Assembly (NCBI GenBank): GCA_937941555.1
Contig: CALDHJ010000489.1
Location: 1 to 6,629, forward strand
From: an uncultured Granulosicoccaceae bacterium
GTDB lineage: Bacteria; Pseudomonadota; Gammaproteobacteria; CALCKW01
Direction: 5' to 3'
DNA: 6,629 nucleotides
The notes under the pieces: model-generated
What the model was told of the DNA's origin: nothing
What the model saw: only the letters and a program-made list of their open reading frames with translations
Databases searched by the model: none
Part shown: in pieces, positions 5,887 to 6,629 of the stretch
Layout: each line of letters opens with the position of its first letter
Position numbering within the stretch: position 1 is the stretch's first letter
Made by a program: the position numbers and the translations under genes

Positions 5887-6347
5887 GCAACTCGCCCACA
5901 ACAACCCTGACCTCTGAACTCGACGCCTACGACGCGGCGGTCAGGGCCTTGGCTGACGCAATTGTCGATTGCGGTCAGGCACTCAAGGAACAAGACGGCG
6001 ACCGTTTGCCTGTGGCGATCGAGGCGCAGCAACAGTGTGCCGAGCAACTGCAGCGCACACAGCGACACCTCACCGAGATCAGCGCGGCGCGCGGGTTCGG
6101 TTCGCTGAAGGAAGCGGTCAACGAAGACGCGGCCGCGGCCACCTTGCAGCCGCGCTACCGCCAGATCAAAACCGATCTGCAACAGATCCAGCATGCGCTG
6201 GTCACCCAAGCCGAAGCCGTGAGCCGCGCCATGGCAAACAACGCCGAGTTGATTGCCCTGTTGACCAACGCACAGCCCACCGGCGACTACGAAGCCGACG
6301 GCCAAACCGGCTCAACCGCCCAGAACACCCTCAGCGCACGCGCCTGA
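5883..6347 (+). CDS. flgN: Flagellar export chaperone FlgN
   Basis: FlgN is a small cytoplasmic chaperone that binds the hook-filament junction proteins FlgK and FlgL and brings them to the export gate. The 154-residue product is of usual size. It is almost entirely predicted helix, with many Ala, Gln and Glu residues (about residues 10-125), and ends in a short polar tail with GDYEADGQTG, resembling the Tyr-x-x-x-Gly-x-Thr ending seen in FlgN proteins. Sequence conservation in this family is low, so the call leans on length, helical character and the position right after flgM. The GTG at 5883 shares GTGA with the flgM stop and has no Shine-Dalgarno sequence, pointing to translational coupling. 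Two cysteines occur (in VDCGQ and QQCAEQ), unlike the exported rod and hook proteins. Confidence 0.87.
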   Translation: MSNSPTTTLTSELDAYDAAVRALADAIVDCGQALKEQDGDRLPVAIEAQQQCAEQLQRTQRHLTEISAARGFGSLKEAVNEDAAAATLQPRYRQIKTDLQQIQHALVTQAEAVSRAMANNAELIALLTNAQPTGDYEADGQTGSTAQNTLSARA

Positions 6348-6390
6348 GCGACACGCCGCATAACGCAGAGCATCTTCGCGCGTCAGGGGT

Positions 6391-6475
6391 GGTCCGTGAG
6401 CAGTGAACGATCGCGCCTCTGATTCCGAACATATCGCGCAGCGCCTTATCGCGCCTCATGGAGGCGCTCCCACAG
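6391..6475 (-). repeat. REP-like palindromic unit, first copy with decayed partner
   Basis: Read on the minus strand, the element starts with the head CTGTGGGA (6468-6475), then a perfect 7-base-pair hairpin GCGCCTC-CAT-GAGGCGC (6451-6467), then a GATA tail. Left of it, 6391-6417 (GGTCCGT, GAGCAG, TCGCGCC) resembles the second half of the plus-strand element at 6522-6573 but has lost a matching left arm. The stretch 6391-6468 as a whole is repeated at 6541-6629. Confidence 0.7.
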
Positions 6476-6521
6476 AAAAATCTGAGAACGGCAACGGCTG
6501 CTCGCGCCGTCTTGGCTAACG

Positions 6522-6573
6522 CTGTGGGAGCTGCTCCTATGGTCCGTCACACGGAGCAGCGAATGGTCGCGCC
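6522..6573 (+). repeat. REP-like palindromic unit, inverted copy
   Basis: On the plus strand this has the same head CTGTGGGA (6522-6529), then an 8-base-pair stem GCTGCTCC / GGAGCAGC (6530-6537 and 6553-6560) around a 15-base loop, then a GAATGG tail. Its first ten bases are a perfect inverted copy of 6466-6475. The stem arms differ in sequence from the neighbouring copy but still pair perfectly. Confidence 0.65.
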
Positions 6574-6629
6574 ACCAATGCCGAATGCCGAACGTATCGC
6601 GGCGTCCTATCGCGCCTCATGGAGGCGCT
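6541..6629 (-). repeat. REP-like unit, second direct copy, cut by window end
   Basis: This repeats 6391-6468 in the same orientation with small insertions and substitutions. Both begin GGTCCGT, share GAGCAG, TCGCGCC and GAAC-TATCGCG, and end with an identical 22-base tract (6447-6468 equals 6608-6629). That tract includes the perfect hairpin GCGCCTC-ATG-GAGGCGC (6612-6628). The CCCACAG head expected after it would lie just beyond the right edge. Confidence 0.7.

Larger units (their letters stand above)
6348..6629. other. Non-coding region downstream of flgN with REP-like cluster
   Basis: No credible gene starts here. The first 43 bases (6348-6390) show nothing recognisable. From 6391 to the right edge the sequence consists of REP-like palindromic units. 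No hairpin followed by a T-run is present, so no clear intrinsic terminator for flgAMN can be named. Confidence 0.75.

Noticed and set aside
5727..6305. A 192-codon minus-strand open frame opposite flgM and flgN
   Set aside because: Antisense shadow of two well-placed plus-strand genes, with no family signature.
6451..6480. GC-rich hairpin as the terminator of flgAMN
   Set aside because: The stem is followed by CCCACAGAAAAA rather than a T-run, and the hairpin is part of a repeated element.
6391..6629. CRISPR array
   Set aside because: Only two imperfect direct copies with inverted partners, no regular short spacers and no cas gene; the pattern fits REP-like units.

Overview
This window is an ordinary but very complete piece of a flagellar gene cluster from a moderately GC-rich, Gram-negative bacterium. 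It is most probably a non-enteric gammaproteobacterium. Evidence for this is the gene order (flgA-flgM-flgN diverging from flgBCDEFG), a FlgA with a signal peptide (so a periplasm and P-ring), a sigma-54-type -24/-12 promoter in front of flgB as in Pseudomonas- and Vibrio-type polar systems, and REP-like intergenic palindromes at the right end. The genus cannot be named from the sequence alone.

Layout. Positions 1-4351, minus strand, read right to left: flgB, flgC (proximal rod), flgD (hook cap), flgE (hook), flgF (proximal rod) and flgG (distal rod). flgG is cut by the left edge of the window and lacks roughly its last 19 residues. The genes are separated by 2-32 bases and look like one operon. 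Positions 4352-4712 form the divergent control region. It contains a good sigma-54 promoter for flgB, a weaker sigma-28-like candidate facing flgA, and a hairpin in the presumed flgA leader. Positions 4713-6347, plus strand: flgA (P-ring assembly chaperone), flgM (anti-sigma-28) and flgN (export chaperone). flgM and flgN overlap by four bases. A sigma-28-like candidate sits in the flgA-flgM gap. Positions 6348-6629 carry no gene. They hold a cluster of REP-like palindromes arranged as alternating inverted copies, running into the right edge.

How the parts work together. FlgB, FlgC, FlgF and FlgG build the rod, and FlgD caps the growing FlgE hook. FlgA escorts P-ring subunits in the periplasm. 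FlgN delivers the hook-filament junction proteins to the export gate. FlgM holds the late sigma factor until the hook-basal body can export it. The inferred promoters fit this hierarchy: sigma-54 for the structural operon and sigma-28 feedback on flgM. No exotic or undescribed system was found. The points most worth a second look are the promoter candidates, the repeat cluster with covarying hairpin arms, and a Shine-Dalgarno sequence built into the conserved FlgB C-terminus.
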